Positions 17,365 through 25,990 of a stretch of DNA of 64,000 nucleotides are shown in pieces. The notes under the pieces are model-generated. The model did no database searches. It was not told the DNA's origin and saw only the letters and a program-made list of their open reading frames with translations. The stretch's first letter is position 1, and every line of letters starts with the position of its first letter. This DNA comes from Brachyspira suanatina (GTDB taxonomy: Bacteria > Spirochaetota > Brachyspiria > Brachyspirales > Brachyspiraceae): contig NZ_CVLB01000003.1 in NCBI RefSeq assembly GCF_001049755.1, positions 186,001 to 250,000 on the forward strand, written 5' to 3'. Made by a program: the position numbers and the translations under genes.

Positions 17365-18246
17365 ATGAATAATAATATTTCTAAAAACACTATGAAGCTT
17401 TTATTAGAGATGCAGCAAAATGAGGTTACTGAGCATGCTGTTTATTTAAATCTTGTTAAGTTCGTAAAAAAAGAAGATGATAGAAAAGTATTGGAAAACA
17501 TTGCAAAAGAAGAATATGCTCATTCAAAAATACTAGAAAAATATACAAATAAAAAATTAAAGCCTCAAAGATTAAAAGTATTAAAATATTTTATATTGAG
17601 TTTTATATTAGGATATACATTTGTAATAAAGATAATGGAAGGCGGAGAAAAGAACGCCGAGAATATATACTCAAAAATAGTTTCCGAAGTTCCTGATGCT
17701 AAAAAGATAGCTTTTGATGAAGATGAGCATGAAAATAAACTCATATCAATACTAGATGAAGACAGGCTAAAATATGCAGGTTCTATGGTTTTGGGTTTAA
17801 GTGATGCCCTAGTAGAAATAAGCGGTACATTAGCAGGTTTAAGTTTCGCATTACAAAATAATAAATTAGTTGCATTATCAGGAATCATAACAGGAATATC
17901 AGCTACATTATCTATGGCTTCTTCTGAGTATTTATCTGCTAAAGCTGAAGGTGATAAAAATGCTTTTAAATCATGTTCATACACAGGAATAATGTATTTA
18001 ATAACTGTAACACTTTTAATATTGCCTTATCTTATTTTTCCAAGCAATCATTATTTATACGCTTTAATTACTATGCTTTGTATAGTTGTATTTATAATAT
18101 TTTTCTTCACTTATTATATATCTGTTGCTAAGAGTTTGCCTTTCAAAAAAAGATTTATTGAGATGGCTGGAATTAGTTTAACGGTTGCAGGAATAAGTTT
18201 TTTAATAGGGCTTTTAGTTAAGCAGTTTTTAGGCATAGATATTTAA
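17365..18246 (+). CDS. Ferritin-like/VIT1 fusion metal transporter
   Basis: The N-terminal part (about 1-125) is a rubrerythrin-like helical domain with diiron-type motifs (LLEMQQNEVTEHAVYL, then AKEEYAHSKILEKY and DEDEHENKLI). The C-terminal part is a CCC1/VIT1 transporter (LGLSDALVEISGTLAGLSFAL, SMASSEYLSAKAEG and three further helices). In MbfA-type relatives the ferritin domain handles Fe2+ and the membrane part exports iron or manganese. ATG at 17365 is preferred: GGA (17355-17357) lies at proper distance, and the earlier TTG and ATG (17353, 17359) overlap or abut it. It abuts the next convergent gene with no spacer. Confidence 0.85.
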   Translation: MNNNISKNTMKLLLEMQQNEVTEHAVYLNLVKFVKKEDDRKVLENIAKEEYAHSKILEKYTNKKLKPQRLKVLKYFILSFILGYTFVIKIMEGGEKNAENIYSKIVSEVPDAKKIAFDEDEHENKLISILDEDRLKYAGSMVLGLSDALVEISGTLAGLSFALQNNKLVALSGIITGISATLSMASSEYLSAKAEGDKNAFKSCSYTGIMYLITVTLLILPYLIFPSNHYLYALITMLCIVVFIIFFFTYYISVAKSLPFKKRFIEMAGISLTVAGISFLIGLLVKQFLGIDI

Positions 18247-18666
18247 TCAGCTTACTATACTTTCTAGTTCATCTATTATATTTGATATTATTTCATTATA
18301 TTCTTTGAACCATCCGCTATTGGTGAGAGTATCCCAAGTGCTGAATTTTAAATCTTTAGTATCTCCGGTACTATTATTTATAAGTTTAGTATTAGAAAAG
18401 TTAACGATAAATTTATCATATTCCAAATGAAAGTTTATATCAAAGCATAATGAGTTATTATCAATTACATTATTAGATACAAAGAATAAATATACTAGTC
18501 CATTATCATAGCTACTGAATTTATTATTTCCAGCTTCATTCTTTACCCATTTAAGAATCTCTTTTCTTAGATCATTTCCTTTTAATTTGGTTGATACAAA
18601 TATTTTCTGTTCGGCTACAGCTATTGTATAAATACTTAAGAAAAATATTAATACTATTTTTTTCAT
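18247..18666 (-). CDS. Small secreted protein, unknown function
   Basis: The 139-residue protein has a signal peptide (MKKIVLIFFLSIYTIAVAEQ, likely cut after AVA) and a globular domain with alternating strands and helices. The pattern (KGNDLRKEILKWVKNEAGNNKF, then DINFHLEYDKFIVNFSNTKLINN) is reminiscent of the DUF4468 TBP-like fold seen in secreted bacterial proteins, but this is a weak match by eye. Its stop codon directly abuts that of the VIT1-type gene. It lies 12 bases after the next minus-strand gene, so those two are probably co-transcribed. Confidence 0.65.
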   Translation of the reverse strand: MKKIVLIFFLSIYTIAVAEQKIFVSTKLKGNDLRKEILKWVKNEAGNNKFSSYDNGLVYLFFVSNNVIDNNSLCFDINFHLEYDKFIVNFSNTKLINNSTGDTKDLKFSTWDTLTNSGWFKEYNEIISNIIDELESIVS

Positions 18667-18678
18667 TTAAAGTTTATA

Positions 18679-19209
18679 TTATAACTCTCTTATTGTAGAT
18701 AAAATATTATTAATCTGTTTTGATTGTCTTTTATAATCATTTTTTATCAAGGCAACCATAACCTGATGATAGTAATTTTCTGTTTCTAATGTATACAAAA
18801 GATAATGAACCAAAGTATTTTCATAATATGAATCAAATTCTGTTACATACATTTCTTTATTATTAACTTTTATTTTATTGGAAGATATAATATTTTCTCC
18901 GTTTATGCTATTTAAAATACTTGTATTATAATCTTCCAAACTTATATTATTTAAGTTTTCTTTAGATTTAGAGAACATTATAAAGCATACACCGTTTTTA
19001 TTATTTATAGCTTCTAAATTAGAATTTTCATTTAGCTCATTTTTTACTTTAGATAATTTCCATTCATTGTTGAATATTAAAGCAAATTTTCCATCATAGC
19101 TTTTGATGTAAAATTCACCTTTACTGTTTCTTCTTTTTAATACTATTAAAGCTGCTGATACTGTGATGATTGTACTGCTTAAAATGATTAGAGGAAGTTT
19201 TTTGCTCAT
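18679..19209 (-). CDS. Membrane-anchored protein, PsbP/DUF1795-like
   Basis: The 176-residue protein has one N-terminal membrane anchor (LPLIILSSTIITVSAALIVL) and an extracytoplasmic domain with a pattern seen in small PsbP-like proteins (YDGKFALIFNNEWKLSK, then YVTEFDSYYENTLVHYLLYTLETENYYHQVMVAL and a final helix with NILSTIREL). No catalytic motif is visible. AGGGG 8 bases before ATG supports the start. It is the first gene of a two-gene unit with the secreted protein at 18247. Confidence 0.65.
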   Translation of the reverse strand: MSKKLPLIILSSTIITVSAALIVLKRRNSKGEFYIKSYDGKFALIFNNEWKLSKVKNELNENSNLEAINNKNGVCFIMFSKSKENLNNISLEDYNTSILNSINGENIISSNKIKVNNKEMYVTEFDSYYENTLVHYLLYTLETENYYHQVMVALIKNDYKRQSKQINNILSTIREL

Positions 19210-19319
19210 AGTAATTACCCCTATATTTTATTACTAATAATAGGCTATAATATTTTAGTTAAAAAATCAAGGAATTGTATTAAATTATTTTCTATTATTT
19301 ATTAAAAAATATTATAATT

Positions 19320-19752
19320 AACGCACGGTGGGTAGATTATAATATTTAATTTTTATTTTAATTATAAATAGATTAGTAATTATAGTATAGTTAATCGTGC
19401 GTTGTGTGAATTATAAATTTAAATAAAGCCTGGGTGGGTGTTATAATAACAGAAAAAGTTTTAAAAGAAAAACTGCATAAAAATAACTTAAAAAATTAAA
19501 AAGCATAAAGGGTGGGGTAGTGATAATAAAGTTTTAAAACTTAATTACATTTGCCCGCCCTTTATATTTATAGTTTTATTATTAATATTATCTTTAATTT
19601 TTCTTAATAATCAAATTAGAATTTATTGGCTACCCGCCCAGGAATTTTTTATATTTAAAGCAAATACACCGCACGTAGAATAGATTTAAAATATACATTT
19701 ATCTAGAATTACAATTTAAACTATAAATAATAGTTTTACTAACCGTGCGTTA
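19320..19752. repeat. Nested G-rich/C-rich intergenic repeat, copy A
   Basis: The 566-base gap before argS is filled by the most complete copy. Module 1 AACGCACGG (19320-19328) pairs with CGTGCGTT (19396-19403). Module 2 CCTGGGTGGG (19429-19438) pairs with CCCGCCCAGG (19633-19642). Module 3 AAAGGGTGGGG (19507-19517) pairs with GCCCGCCCTTT (19553-19563) inside module 2. A second module 1 follows (CCGCACG 19679-19685 with CGTGCG 19744-19749). The order is 1-2-3-2'-1. It contains no gene, and lies downstream of argS, where the stems could also end transcription. Confidence 0.8.
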
Positions 19753-19775
19753 AGAAAAATAATTTTTGATTAAGA

Positions 19776-21365
19776 TTATTCTTCAGACCACATTCTTTCT
19801 ACTTTAGATATTCCTATTATATCGAAGCATAATCCAAGTATTTTTTTAACTGCTTTTATTAGAGTAAGTCTTTCCTGTCTTATCTCTGCATTTTCTTCTA
19901 ATACAATATTATCATAATAGAATCTATGCAATGCACTGGCTATTTCATAAGTATAATTGATTAGAGTATAAACTTCTAAAGATTTAGCAGCCTCATATAT
20001 TTCATCAGGGAATCTCAATATCATTTTAGCAAGTTTTAAAGAACTTTCATTAGCGATTTTTGAAATATCAAAAGCCTTATTATCATCATAAGACATATTT
20101 TTTTCTTCTAGCTTAAAGAATATATTACAAATTCTAGCATAAGCATATTGAACATAATAAACAGGATTATCATTGTCCTTTTTCTTAGCAAGCTCCAAAT
20201 CAAAGTCTAAAGAGCTAGAATATGAACGCATAAGTAGGAAATATCTTGTAGGATCAACTCCTATCTCATCGATAACATCTTCAAGACTAATCATATCCCC
20301 AGTTCTTTTGCTCATTCTTACAAGTTCATTTCCTCTGTAAAGACGAACTAATTGACCAAGTATAACTTTCAAAGAAGCGGTATCTTTACTAACAGCTCTT
20401 ACAGCAGCAGTAATTCTAGGTACATAACCATGATGGTCAGCACCTAATATATCTATTAAATAATGATATCCTCTGTCAATTTTATTTTTATGATATGTAA
20501 TGTCCGGAGCGAAGTATGTATATGTTCCATTGCTTTTTTTAACTACTCTGTCTTTGTCATCACCGTATTTAGTGCTTTTAAACCAAATAGCATTATCCTC
20601 TTCAAATAAAAGTCCTTCCTTATCAAGGAAGTCCATAGTTTTTTCTAATTCTCCGCCCTCACGTATCTTTAATTCAGAAGCATAATTATCCATATGAGTG
20701 CCGAATCTCTCTAGTAGTTTTTTCTGACTTTCTAATATTATATCTTTAGGTACTCCGTCTTGTTTGGCAACATCTTTTATGTATTCGCCATGATAACCAT
20801 CTTCAGGAATCTCTCTTCCTTCTTGAACAGCCTTAACGCTTTCATTTAATTTAGTTATCTGTTCTCCTGCATCATTAACATAGAACTCCTGATAAACTTC
20901 ATGTCCTGCATATTTAAGTATGTTGGATAATGCACTTCCAATAGCAGCCCATCTTCCATGTCCTATATGAAGAGGTCCTGTTGGGTTTGCACTAACATAT
21001 TCTACTAATATTTTCTTTTTATCTTCAACTGTGTTTTTTCCATAATCATCATTGTTGATAAGTTCATTTATACATTCATTTATATAATTATATGATAATG
21101 TTAAATTAATGAATCCAGGTTTTGCAACTTCTATCTTATCAAAATATTTTTTATCTATTTTCTCTGTTATAGAGTTTGCTATTTCAAGCGGGTTTTTCTT
21201 TAAAACTTTAGCAAGTCTCATAGCTACAGGACAAGCATAATCACCAAATTTATCATCTACTGCATATCCTATTTCTATATAAGATTCTATGTCTTTAATA
21301 TCAGTATCTTTTAAATATTCTTTTAAAGCTTCTTTTAGGATATTTGAGATAATTTTTTTAAGCAT
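19776..21365 (-). CDS. argS: Arginyl-tRNA synthetase
   Basis: The 529-residue class I synthetase charges tRNA-Arg. Seen are the N-terminal additional domain ([22 protein letters not shown]), the HIGH motif in [25 protein letters not shown], the KMSK-like VRMSKRTGD, and the C-terminal anticodon-binding helices ending GISKVERMW. It is somewhat shorter than the 550-580 usual in E. coli-type ArgS but no core motif is missing. TAGGAGAG 6-8 bases before ATG fixes the start. It is flanked on both sides by copies of the large intergenic repeat and is transcribed alone. Confidence 0.95.
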   Translation of the reverse strand: MLKKIISNILKEALKEYLKDTDIKDIESYIEIGYAVDDKFGDYACPVAMRLAKVLKKNPLEIANSITEKIDKKYFDKIEVAKPGFINLTLSYNYINECINELINNDDYGKNTVEDKKKILVEYVSANPTGPLHIGHGRWAAIGSALSNILKYAGHEVYQEFYVNDAGEQITKLNESVKAVQEGREIPEDGYHGEYIKDVAKQDGVPKDIILESQKKLLERFGTHMDNYASELKIREGGELEKTMDFLDKEGLLFEEDNAIWFKSTKYGDDKDRVVKKSNGTYTYFAPDITYHKNKIDRGYHYLIDILGADHHGYVPRITAAVRAVSKDTASLKVILGQLVRLYRGNELVRMSKRTGDMISLEDVIDEIGVDPTRYFLLMRSYSSSLDFDLELAKKKDNDNPVYYVQYAYARICNIFFKLEEKNMSYDDNKAFDISKIANESSLKLAKMILRFPDEIYEAAKSLEVYTLINYTYEIASALHRFYYDNIVLEENAEIRQERLTLIKAVKKILGLCFDIIGISKVERMWSEE

Positions 21366-21487
21366 ATGCTCTCCTACGATATAAAAGTAAAAATATTTTT
21401 TAGTATATAGAGTATATCAAAGATTAGAACTTCTGCAAGTATAATTTTTTATTTAGTAAACGTTTGGAATATAGCTATTGAATTAAA

Positions 21488-21722
21488 TGGGGTAGGGTAG
21501 TTAAATAAAGTTTTAAAATTTAATTACATATGCCCGCCCATTATACTTTTTAATATACTTAGAAATTTTTATATTTTAGTTATTTATTATTTAATTAGAA
21601 TTTTTTAATTCTCACCCAATCTTTTTTTATTAATTTACCGCACGCATAGTTTCATTTCTAATTATATAAAAATAAAAAATAATAGTGTATTCAATTAATA
21701 TAAAATCTGCTTACCGTGCGTT
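21488..21722. repeat. Nested G-rich/C-rich intergenic repeat, copy B
   Basis: This shorter copy sits in the 511-base gap between divergent argS and the receiver-GGDEF gene. Module 3 is AATGGGGTAGGG with TGCCCGCCCATT (21488-21542) and keeps the loop TTTTAAAATTTAATTACAT. Half of module 2 (CTCACCCAATC, 21611-21621) and a module 1 pair (ACCGCACG 21637-21644 with CCGTGCG 21714-21720) follow. The order 3-2'-1 equals the right half of copy A. Nothing else is seen in the gap. Confidence 0.75.
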
Positions 21723-21876
21723 ATATAAAATTAATATTATTATATAAATTAACAGTATTTATTGTTTAATAACTCTACTTTATATTATTAATATAACTCT
21801 ATTTTTTATTTAATAAATTCTATAAATTTACGATACTCTAATATGAGAATTATATACTTTGAAGACGTAATTAATT

Positions 21877-22899
21877 ATGAATGAGAATATTTTAGTAGTA
21901 GAGCATAGAGCAGACCTTTTAGACAGGTTTGTCGATCTATTAAGAGAAAGACATTATAATCCTATAGCAACAAAATCCAGAGCTCAGGCAGTTAATATTT
22001 CCAATGAAAGTACATTAGATTTGATACTTTTGGATGCGGATATTGGGGACTCGCAAGGTTTACAGCTTCTTGATACTTTCAAAAATCAGGAATCAACTAA
22101 GGGAACACCTGTAATTCTTTTGAGCACTCCTTATAGAAAAATGGAATTTATAGAAGAAGCTATAAATTTGGGAATTGACGGACTTATATTTATACCTTTT
22201 GATGAGATGGAACTTGTTGTAAGGGTTAATAGCTGTCTAAAGTATAGAAAATTATATGTAGAACATCAAAAGTTAATTAAACAGGCAGATTATCTTCAGA
22301 ATTCTTTAACTGATATGACAGAAGTTTCCAATAGGAATTATCAGTCATATAAAGATGCACAGAAAAAATATGACGATATATTGAATGTAGATTTGGAAAC
22401 AGGTCTTTGGAATAAAAAAGAGTTTTATGAACAGTTTACAAGACTTCTTTATGAAACAGTAAGACATGAAGAGACTATAGTACTTGCATGCTTTTCTATA
22501 GATGGGCTTGATAGTATCATAAGCGAATATGGAATAATTGCAGCCGAAGAAATAATGCTTAAATTCACAGAAGTTCTTAGAAGAACAACTAGAAGGGAAG
22601 ATATTTTAGCTAGATTTGATAATAATGAGTTTATGGTTGCTTTTAATAGAATGAATATAAGATTATATGATAAAAAGCTTGAAGAGATAAGAAGCTTTGT
22701 TGATAAGAATGAGCTTGAATATAATGGTATTATAATCAAATATACAATATCAGCTGGAATATCATATACAGCATATAAAAAGAATTATCATATAGAAGGT
22801 ATGGAAAAAGAAATAGCCCCTGTATTATTAGCACTTCATAATGCCAAAAGACGCGGATTTGCAAGTTTATTCGTTCATCCTACTTTAATAAAGAAATAA
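21877..22899 (+). CDS. Receiver-GGDEF protein with degenerate active site
   Basis: The 340-residue protein has a receiver domain (about 1-125), a coiled linker (130-170) and a GGDEF domain (175-335). The receiver keeps the phospho-acceptor aspartate in LILLDAD (Asp53) but has IPF instead of the usual KPF. In the GGDEF domain the catalytic GGDEF reads DNNEF. The inhibitory-site motif RxxD (RRED) is intact at exactly the normal five-residue distance. Known proteins with this combination bind c-di-GMP rather than make it, so a c-di-GMP receptor is the likely role (inference). No good ribosome site is seen. It may be co-transcribed with tsaC 17 bases downstream. Confidence 0.8.
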   Translation: MNENILVVEHRADLLDRFVDLLRERHYNPIATKSRAQAVNISNESTLDLILLDADIGDSQGLQLLDTFKNQESTKGTPVILLSTPYRKMEFIEEAINLGIDGLIFIPFDEMELVVRVNSCLKYRKLYVEHQKLIKQADYLQNSLTDMTEVSNRNYQSYKDAQKKYDDILNVDLETGLWNKKEFYEQFTRLLYETVRHEETIVLACFSIDGLDSIISEYGIIAAEEIMLKFTEVLRRTTRREDILARFDNNEFMVAFNRMNIRLYDKKLEEIRSFVDKNELEYNGIIIKYTISAGISYTAYKKNYHIEGMEKEIAPVLLALHNAKRRGFASLFVHPTLIKK

Positions 22900-22915
22900 T
22901 ATTTAAAGGCAATAT

Positions 22916-23512
22916 ATGATAATCAATCTCGATAAAAATAATTTAGAAAGTATAGAGTATGCAGCCAATGAAGTTATAAAAGTTATTAATGATGGCGGAA
23001 TAGTTGTTTCTCCAACAGATACAGTTTATGGAATGCTTGCTGATGCTTTTAATACCGATGCTGTAAATAGAATATATACTATAAAAGATAGAGAGAAAAA
23101 TAAGCCTCTTTTAATATTATCAAAAGATTTAGAAAGCGTAAAAAAATTCTCTGATAAAGAAGTTCCTGATATAATAAAAAATAATATACCGGGAGAATTA
23201 ACTTTCATTGTTCCTCTTTTAGAAGAATTAAAAAATAAGTTCTCATATTTAAAAGACACGGTAGCATTAAGAATACCGAATGATAAATATATGCAGCTTA
23301 TATTAAAAGCCACTAATCCTTTGGTAGCTCCTTCAGCCAACCCTAGCGGTTATGGTGTTATACTTGACGGCAACAAATTAGCAGAGCTTTACAAAGACAA
23401 AGCTGATTTAATAGTTAATGCCGGAGTCTTAGAAAATAAAATGCCTTCTACGCTTTATGACTGCTTAGAAAATAAAGTACTTCGTCAGGGCTCTGTTCAT
23501 TTGGATATATGA
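22916..23512 (+). CDS. tsaC: Threonylcarbamoyl-AMP synthase (TsaC/Sua5 family)
   Basis: The 198-residue protein has the YrdC fold signatures: VSPTDTVYGMLADAFN, IKDREKNKPLLILSKD, VALRIPND and NPLVAPSANPSGYG. The enzyme makes threonylcarbamoyl-AMP from threonine, bicarbonate and ATP, for the t6A37 modification of tRNAs reading ANN codons. It lacks the C-terminal Sua5 domain, so it is the short TsaC/YwlC form; the YciO-like paralog family cannot be excluded by eye. An AAAGG site precedes the start. Confidence 0.85.
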   Translation: MIINLDKNNLESIEYAANEVIKVINDGGIVVSPTDTVYGMLADAFNTDAVNRIYTIKDREKNKPLLILSKDLESVKKFSDKEVPDIIKNNIPGELTFIVPLLEELKNKFSYLKDTVALRIPNDKYMQLILKATNPLVAPSANPSGYGVILDGNKLAELYKDKADLIVNAGVLENKMPSTLYDCLENKVLRQGSVHLDI

Positions 23513-23519
23513 TTTTTAA

Positions 23520-24913
23520 TTATCGTAATGGTGCTTCAGAAATACTTACTTTTATCTCATCTAGTTTATTTTTATCGTTATTTTTTTCATGTAAAATTTT
23601 CCTTATATATTCGGCTACGGATTCATTATTTTCTACTTTAGAACCTATTATAATTTCTTTTATATAATTATTATTTTCACTAAATAACTTTATATAATCT
23701 ATATAAAGTTTGTTATTAATTCTGTCAGCCTTTATTTCTTTTGATTTATAATTTGAAGTTACTAACATTCTTAATTCCTGCTCTTCAAAGAATGCCTCAT
23801 GTTTTATTATGAATCTTATATTTTCAAATAGATATCCATATAATTTATTTTTAATATTACTATATTCATTATTTTTGTCTATTTTATTCTTAATTTTTTC
23901 TGTATAATTAAAAATATTTTTAAAAATATATTCAATTATGCATTTTATTTTTTCTTCACTTTTTAAATCTTCTATATTTTTATTGTTTATTTTTTCCAAA
24001 TTATTTAAATCAATTATAATATCAGCAGAATATTTAGATTCATTAGGATTAAATACTAACAAATTATCTTTTTCATTATAATAGAGTACCCAGTACAAAT
24101 TTCTTTTTTTATTAATAAAATCTATATTTTCTATACTGTTTTTTGTTTCTGATTGATAATAAAATGGTGCTTCATATAATAAATTAAAATATTCATTATT
24201 TAAAATTAAACTTGCTCCTGTAGCTTCTATATTTCTTTTTTTCCGTAAAATCTAAACATAGTTAAAGAATCTATATTTCTTGAATATGATGATTGCAATG
24301 TTATAGAATTATCATCACTATTTATCTTTATATCTATATTGTTTTTATTTAAAATACTTTCTATTATTCTTCCTTCTTTTGGATCATTAGCAGTTGTTAT
24401 ATTATACATTCTTATATTGCCTACATTTTCGATTTTATTATCATTATTGTTCAATAGTATAAATAGAGTAGATAAAGAAGTATAATGAGATATATTTATA
24501 TTTTGTTCTATATTAAATGATAATGTTTTTAAAAGTAAGTACTCGAATAAAAATAAATATTTTATATATTTTTTAGTTTCAGAATCAAAATGTTTATATT
24601 CCTCAAACTTAAACATTAGATTTATTATGGGTTCATTTTTCCATAGACATTCATTATTTTTTTCTGTTAATAATTCAAATAATTCATTAATATTTTTATA
24701 GTCTTCAAATAGTGTTAATATATAAGTAATATATGAAATATTATTTTCTTCATAATTTTGTATTATATTTTTTCTGATATTTTCTATAGTTTTATAAATG
24801 TCAATTTGATTTGATTTTAATTCATCTAATATTTTAATTTCTTCGTTACTATCAGAGGCATTTTCAAGTTCTTTGAATATTTTTTTAGAAATATTTGATT
24901 CATCATTACTCAT
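23520..24913 (-). pseudogene. DUF2971-like protein, frameshifted; partner of the Panacea gene
   Basis: Two frames join into one 464-residue protein if one A is added to the A7 run at 24236-24242 (minus strand). Without it, residue 228 ends in KKEI and a stop. The N-terminal 130 residues are charged and helical. From about residue 140 the protein follows the DUF2971 pattern: ISHYTSLSTLFILLN, MYNITTANDPKEGR, SLTMFRFYG and, after the break, YWVLYY and AFFEEQELRMLV. DUF2971 proteins are of unknown biochemistry and often occur in defence or mobile regions. Its ATG overlaps the Panacea gene by 4 bases. The break may be a real mutation, phase variation, slippage-tolerant translation or a sequencing error. 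Confidence 0.65.
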
Positions 24914-25352
24914 CTTGAAAAATATTCCTTCATTAATAGTTTGCTTATTTTTTCATTTTTTGGTGTTTGACTCCAAGGACTTCCTTCTCTATGACTCCAA
25001 TCTGATAGTTTTCCAGCACTATATTGTCCAAAATTATCCAGTACAACTTCAACCATTTTTTTTATAATATCAGCATGTTCTTTACTATCAATTTCATCTA
25101 TATTTAGATTATCATAATTTTTATTGAAATCTTCAGGATTTATTTTGGTAAAGACTTTGGGATATACTGGTCCATACTGCCAAGCTCGGCAATGTTCATC
25201 AACTGCATTTATATTACGTGCTAATAATCCGCCATCTAAAGCATAAAGGAGTTTCTGCAATTTTGTTATACACATTTCTGGTATTTTTTTATTTGAGCTT
25301 GCTTTATTATATATTTAGCAAGAAGAACTGAATCAATTCTTTCATCATACAT
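24910..25352 (-). pseudogene. Panacea-domain (SocA-like antitoxin) protein, frameshifted
   Basis: A GGAGG site 6 bases before the ATG at 25352 starts MYDERIDSVLLAKYIIKQAQ. This runs into a stop unless one A is added to the A7 run at 25284-25290. With that the protein is 147 residues. It follows the Panacea/DUF4065 pattern: ITKLQKLLYALDGGLLARN, then CRAWQYGPVYPKVF and a final helix with LSDWSHREGSPW. Panacea domains are antitoxin modules that neutralise diverse toxins. An internal ATG (25275) lacks a ribosome site and would lose the first helix. It is translationally coupled to the DUF2971-like gene, as expected for antitoxin then toxin. Confidence 0.7.
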
Positions 25353-25685
25353 AAAAAGCCTCCTTTTGATTATATATACTTATAATATAATCAATTCTTA
25401 TAAGTGATAATTAAATTTAATAAAGTTTATTTAAAGAACGGAATTTTTATTATTCTCCATAAAAATTTTATCATTAATTGACATTTTAGTCAAACAATAA
25501 ATTATAATATTTTACACTATTAAATTTATTTTTTATGCATAATTATATGTTATATCTTTATATTTTTTAATTATCAATTTTCCTATAAACATCATCAATA
25601 TTTTGAAATTGTTATATTAACATTATATTTAAATTTTTAATTCATCTAAGTATTTAAAAACATATGGAAAATTTGAATATTTTTT

Positions 25686-25870
25686 ATGCTTTTTGTTTGT
25701 GGTGGCTTTGCCCCCACACCCCTAGTTCTTTTATTGATATAAAATAACCAAAATAACTGCATTTTAAGTTAAAAATAGGCATTATAAAATATTTGCACTT
25801 TCGCGAAGCGTGCCTGCGGCAGCAACTTTGACGAAGTCCGCAGAGCATGTGCAGCAGGAAAAGTTGATAA
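25686..25870. repeat. Dispersed repeat (AACTTTGACGAAGTCCGC type) in a gene-free gap
   Basis: The 638-base gap upstream of the Panacea operon has no gene. At 25796-25870 a GC-richer block reads TTCGCGAAGCGTGCCTGCGG, then AACTTTGACGAAGTCCGCAG and ATGTGCAGCAGG. Related fragments lie at 12567-12610, and reversed at about 36359 and 38986. A second GC-rich patch (GTGGTGGCTTTGCCCCCACACC, 25698-25719) has an inverted counterpart in style at 36175-36260. A G-rich run GGGGAGGGTGGGTGGGC at 25898-25914 resembles module 2 of the large repeats. Confidence 0.6.
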
Positions 25871-25931
25871 ATGAATTAAAAAAATTAAAAGGAATTAGGG
25901 GAGGGTGGGTGGGCAGAATAAATTTTTAAAA

Positions 25932-25969
25932 TAAAAAAGGCTTACTATTTCTAAATAAACAGCAAGCCT
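25932..25969 (-). terminator. Terminator of the HEAT-repeat gene
   Basis: AGGCTTACTATTT pairs with AACAGCAAGCCT with minor mismatches. On the minus strand it is followed by TTTTTTATTTT, 20 bases past the stop codon. Confidence 0.75.
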
Positions 25970-25990
25970 AATAAAAATATATATAACTTT

